Below are positions 20,606 through 21,437 of a stretch of DNA of 21,437 nucleotides, one piece after another. The notes under the pieces are model-generated. The model was not told the DNA's origin, made no database searches, and saw only the letters and a list, made by a program, of their open reading frames with translations. Numbering within the stretch: position 1 is the first letter of the stretch; every line of letters begins with the position of its first letter. The stretch covers positions 1-21,437 of the IMG/VR virus record IMGVR_UViG_3300044729_000401; one strand, 5' to 3'. The position numbers were made by a program, and so were the translations under genes. The stretch comes from a virus.

Positions 20606-20759
20606 CTGATTTTTGCAAATTATTACGGCGGTTTTGCTCGTACTGCATGAGTAATCGGCCAGCCGCCAACAATTCGGCTTGTGAACATTGCGGGTTCATT
20701 CGCAAAATTATTTGTATTAATCGCTCTACGGCATACGCGAAATCTGCTTCCATGTTCAT
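20589..20759 (-). CDS. Small 56-residue early protein
   Basis: The frame from ATG 20759 to TAG 20589-20591 begins in an ATGA overlap with the preceding gene (20756-20759). The product is helical: NMEADFAYAVERLIQIILRM, NPQCSQAELLAAGRLLMQYE, then QNRRNNLQKSVDIAV. No known family is recognised. Its 3' end overlaps the promoter and operator-like site at 20578-20605, so the gene and control site share sequence. Confidence 0.7.
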   Translation of the reverse strand: MNMEADFAYAVERLIQIILRMNPQCSQAELLAAGRLLMQYEQNRRNNLQKSVDIAV

Positions 20760-20953
20760 ACGCCACCTCGCACCAATTTCATAAGGCGCTGAAACTCGGG
20801 AATCGTAAACTCGCGTAACTGCCGCGGGCTGATGTATTCGGCAGGGCGATCAAGGTTTTGCAGGTGATAAAGACCCCAAAGTTGCCATTTGTGAACGTAA
20901 TGCAAGTGCATGGTATTTTGGGCTGCTAACAATTTTGCTTGTTGTGGACGCAT
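20756..20953 (-). CDS. First gene of the early minus-strand operon, 65 residues
   Basis: The 65-residue protein is of unknown function: RPQQAKLLAAQNTMHLHYVH, KWQLWGLYHLQNLDRPAEYI, SPRQLREFTIPEFQRLMKLV. It is rich in His, Gln, Leu and Trp and predicted to be helical. AAGGA lies eight bases before the ATG. The leader just upstream holds the promoter-like site and perfect palindrome at 20995-21024, and this gene is divergent from the Cro-like gene. It overlaps the next gene by ATGA. The position resembles that of immediate-early genes in lambdoid phages. Confidence 0.7.
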   Translation of the reverse strand: MRPQQAKLLAAQNTMHLHYVHKWQLWGLYHLQNLDRPAEYISPRQLREFTIPEFQRLMKLVRGGV

Positions 20954-20994
20954 TGTAAGTTTCCTTTCTGTGGGTTGTTTTTATCAACGCGGTT

Positions 20995-21024
20995 AGTTTA
21001 GCCATCTAAACAAATCAAATACAA
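20995..21024 (-). promoter_or_regulatory. Candidate early promoter for the minus-strand operon
   Basis: The minus-strand TAAACT (20995-21000) has TTGTAT (21019-21024) 18 bases upstream. The -35 is weak and the -10 lies against a perfect 16-base palindrome. The sequence after the -10 (CTAAACTA..CC.CGTTGATA) is shared with the promoter at 20578-20605. Position fits the start of the early operon. Confidence 0.45.
20996..21011. promoter_or_regulatory. Operator-like perfect palindrome
   Basis: GTTTAGCCATCTAAAC is a perfect 6-4-6 inverted repeat in the divergent region between the early operon and the Cro-like gene. Related sites lie at 20579-20594 (one half-site mismatch), 21043-21058 (two mismatches) and 21325-21340 (three mismatches). 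It is a likely binding site for the adjacent HTH protein or an unseen repressor. Confidence 0.55.
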
Positions 21025-21030
21025 GCCCCC

Positions 21031-21059
21031 TAGGCAAAAAAAGTTTAGACGAATAGACT
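21031..21059 (+). promoter_or_regulatory. Possible promoter for the Cro-like gene (leaderless transcript)
   Basis: TAGGCA (21031-21036), a 17-base spacer and TAGACT (21054-21059) each match four of six consensus bases. A start about seven bases downstream would fall at the ATG at 21067, which lacks any Shine-Dalgarno. The operator-like site 21043-21058 lies inside this promoter. Confidence 0.3.
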
Positions 21060-21066
21060 GCACAGT

Positions 21067-21234
21067 ATGAACATCCAGAAATTGATTAATCGGTACGGAA
21101 GCCAGCAGGCAGTAGCCAAGGCTTTCGGCGTTACGAAAGGGGCCGTTAGCCAATGGGTCAAGGCTGGGGAAATTCCCCCGGCGAGGCTGTGGCAGATCAT
21201 AGCCGGGGCTGTAAAGCCGCCAAAAGGACGTTAG
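21067..21234 (+). CDS. P22-Cro-like HTH transcriptional regulator
   Basis: The 55-residue protein aligns in style with P22 Cro. IQKLINRYGSQQAVAKAFGV and TKGAVSQWVKAGEIPPARLW give helix 2 at about 13-21 (QQAVAKAFG) and recognition helix 3 at about 23-31 (TKGAVSQWV), followed by a short C-terminal helix (LWQIIAGAV). It is divergent from the early operon and flanked by CTAAAC-type operator sites, so it probably represses the early promoters. No Shine-Dalgarno is visible before the ATG. No CI-type repressor is present within the window, so whether the phage is temperate cannot be judged. Confidence 0.85.
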   Translation: MNIQKLINRYGSQQAVAKAFGVTKGAVSQWVKAGEIPPARLWQIIAGAVKPPKGR

Positions 21235-21242
21235 TGGACGCT

Positions 21243-21271
21243 AAAACGAAAAGCCCCCGTGAAGGGGGCTT
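21243..21271 (-). terminator. Rho-independent terminator on the minus strand
   Basis: AAGCCCCC (21251-21258) and GGGGGCTT (21264-21271) form an 8-bp stem with a five-base loop. Read on the minus strand it is followed by TTTTCGTTTT. On the plus strand no T-run follows, so it is mainly a minus-strand terminator. Confidence 0.7.
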
Positions 21272-21317
21272 GACGCTGCCGGGGGAATGGCATTACGCTG
21301 AGGTTGCAAGTCGGCGT
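21243..21317 (-). ncRNA. Candidate OOP-like small RNA
   Basis: The minus-strand promoter at 21324-21351 would start transcription near 21317, and the terminator ends it near 21243. The RNA would be about 75 nt with no start-to-stop frame longer than a few codons. It lies just downstream of the Cro-like gene, on the opposite strand. Lambda OOP RNA (77 nt, antisense, downstream of cro and cII) has the same kind of placement. The boundaries are estimates. Confidence 0.45.
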
Positions 21318-21323
21318 AGATGT

Positions 21324-21351
21324 AGTTTAGTCCTGTTAATGGACTTGTCAA
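21324..21351 (-). promoter_or_regulatory. Minus-strand promoter downstream of the Cro-like gene
   Basis: TTGACA (21346-21351), 16 bases, then TAAACT (21324-21329), the same boxes and spacing as at 20578-20605. A 5-bp inverted repeat AGTCC-N7-GGACT (21329-21345) fills the spacer. The only structure downstream before the Cro-like gene is the terminator at 21243-21271. Confidence 0.55.
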
Positions 21352-21437
21352 CCTACCTATACGCCTCGGCTCATCTGGTCGGGGAAACCACGCGCAGACA
21401 GGGCTTAAATCTAGACCGGGGCAGCCAGCCTCTAGAC

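Larger units (their letters stand above)
21235..21437. other. Right-end region without a confident gene
   Basis: After the Cro-like gene this stretch holds the terminator, the candidate small RNA and its promoter. Near the edge there is a 7-base direct repeat TCTAGAC (21410-21416 and 21431-21437). One plus-strand frame stays open from a GTG at 21234 to the window end (68 codons), but it runs through the terminator stem and promoter boxes and uses codons rare elsewhere in the window. It is not called as a gene. Confidence 0.5.

Noticed and set aside
21243-21271. Terminator for the plus-strand Cro-like transcript
   Set aside because: No T-run follows the stem on the plus strand. The T-run lies on the minus-strand side.
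21234-21437. GTG-initiated open frame to the window end, touching the Cro-like stop (68 codons)
   Set aside because: It runs through the terminator stem and both boxes of the minus-strand promoter, uses codons such as AGA, CTA and TTA that are rare in neighbouring genes, and has no recognisable protein pattern. The next plus-strand gene probably starts beyond the window.

Overview
This window is part of a tailed bacteriophage (or prophage) genome, most likely a short-tailed, P22/BPP-1-like podovirus of a Gram-negative, probably proteobacterial, host. The evidence for a podovirus is a P22 gp4-like tail accessory factor followed by a large hub-like protein, a set of candidate ejection proteins and a fibre gene. 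No tail tube, sheath, baseplate or tape-measure gene is visible. The host cannot be named from the sequence. No integrase, terminase, portal or replication gene lies in the window.

Layout. Positions 1-13766 hold a plus-strand late block: the end of an upstream gene, a tail accessory factor, a hub-like protein, a GNAT-fold protein, a 1169-residue Gly- then Gln-rich repeat protein, a Pro/Gln/Met-rich small protein, two candidate internal or ejection proteins, a 1195-residue tail fibre and a small conserved protein. Both giant proteins end in a Peptidase_S74 (endosialidase-type) self-cleaving chaperone domain. Positions 13763-15480 hold a small gene and then a lysis cassette (three membrane proteins and a GH24 lysozyme). 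These genes are joined by an unbroken chain of 4-base ATGA/GTGA overlaps.

Positions 20953 down to 15474 form a minus-strand early operon that converges on the late block. In transcription order it holds small unknown genes, a small Cys-containing membrane protein, an ERF single-strand annealing protein, a small SSB-like protein with an acidic DxDxPF-type tail, a PD-(D/E)XK-type nuclease candidate, a glycosyltransferase, NinB and YbcO-like recombination proteins, three tandem paralogues with a FAALVAAAERE motif, a Cys-rich Zn-ribbon-like protein, further small genes and finally a tRNA-Gln(UUG). The tRNA lies exactly between the two converging operons. Its acceptor stem supplies the TGA stop codon of the last gene on each strand.

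Positions 20954-21437 are the control region. A 55-residue P22-Cro-like HTH gene on the plus strand diverges from the early operon. Four copies of a CTAAAC-type site recur there and at 20579-20594. Three of them coincide with minus-strand promoter-like sequences, two of which are TTGACA-16-TAAACT. One of these promoters faces an intrinsic terminator about 75 bases away, an arrangement like the lambda OOP RNA.

Working together: the early operon probably provides recombination and host-takeover functions plus a Gln tRNA. The late operon builds the tail, including an unusually Gln-rich structural protein that the tRNA could help translate, and then lyses the cell.
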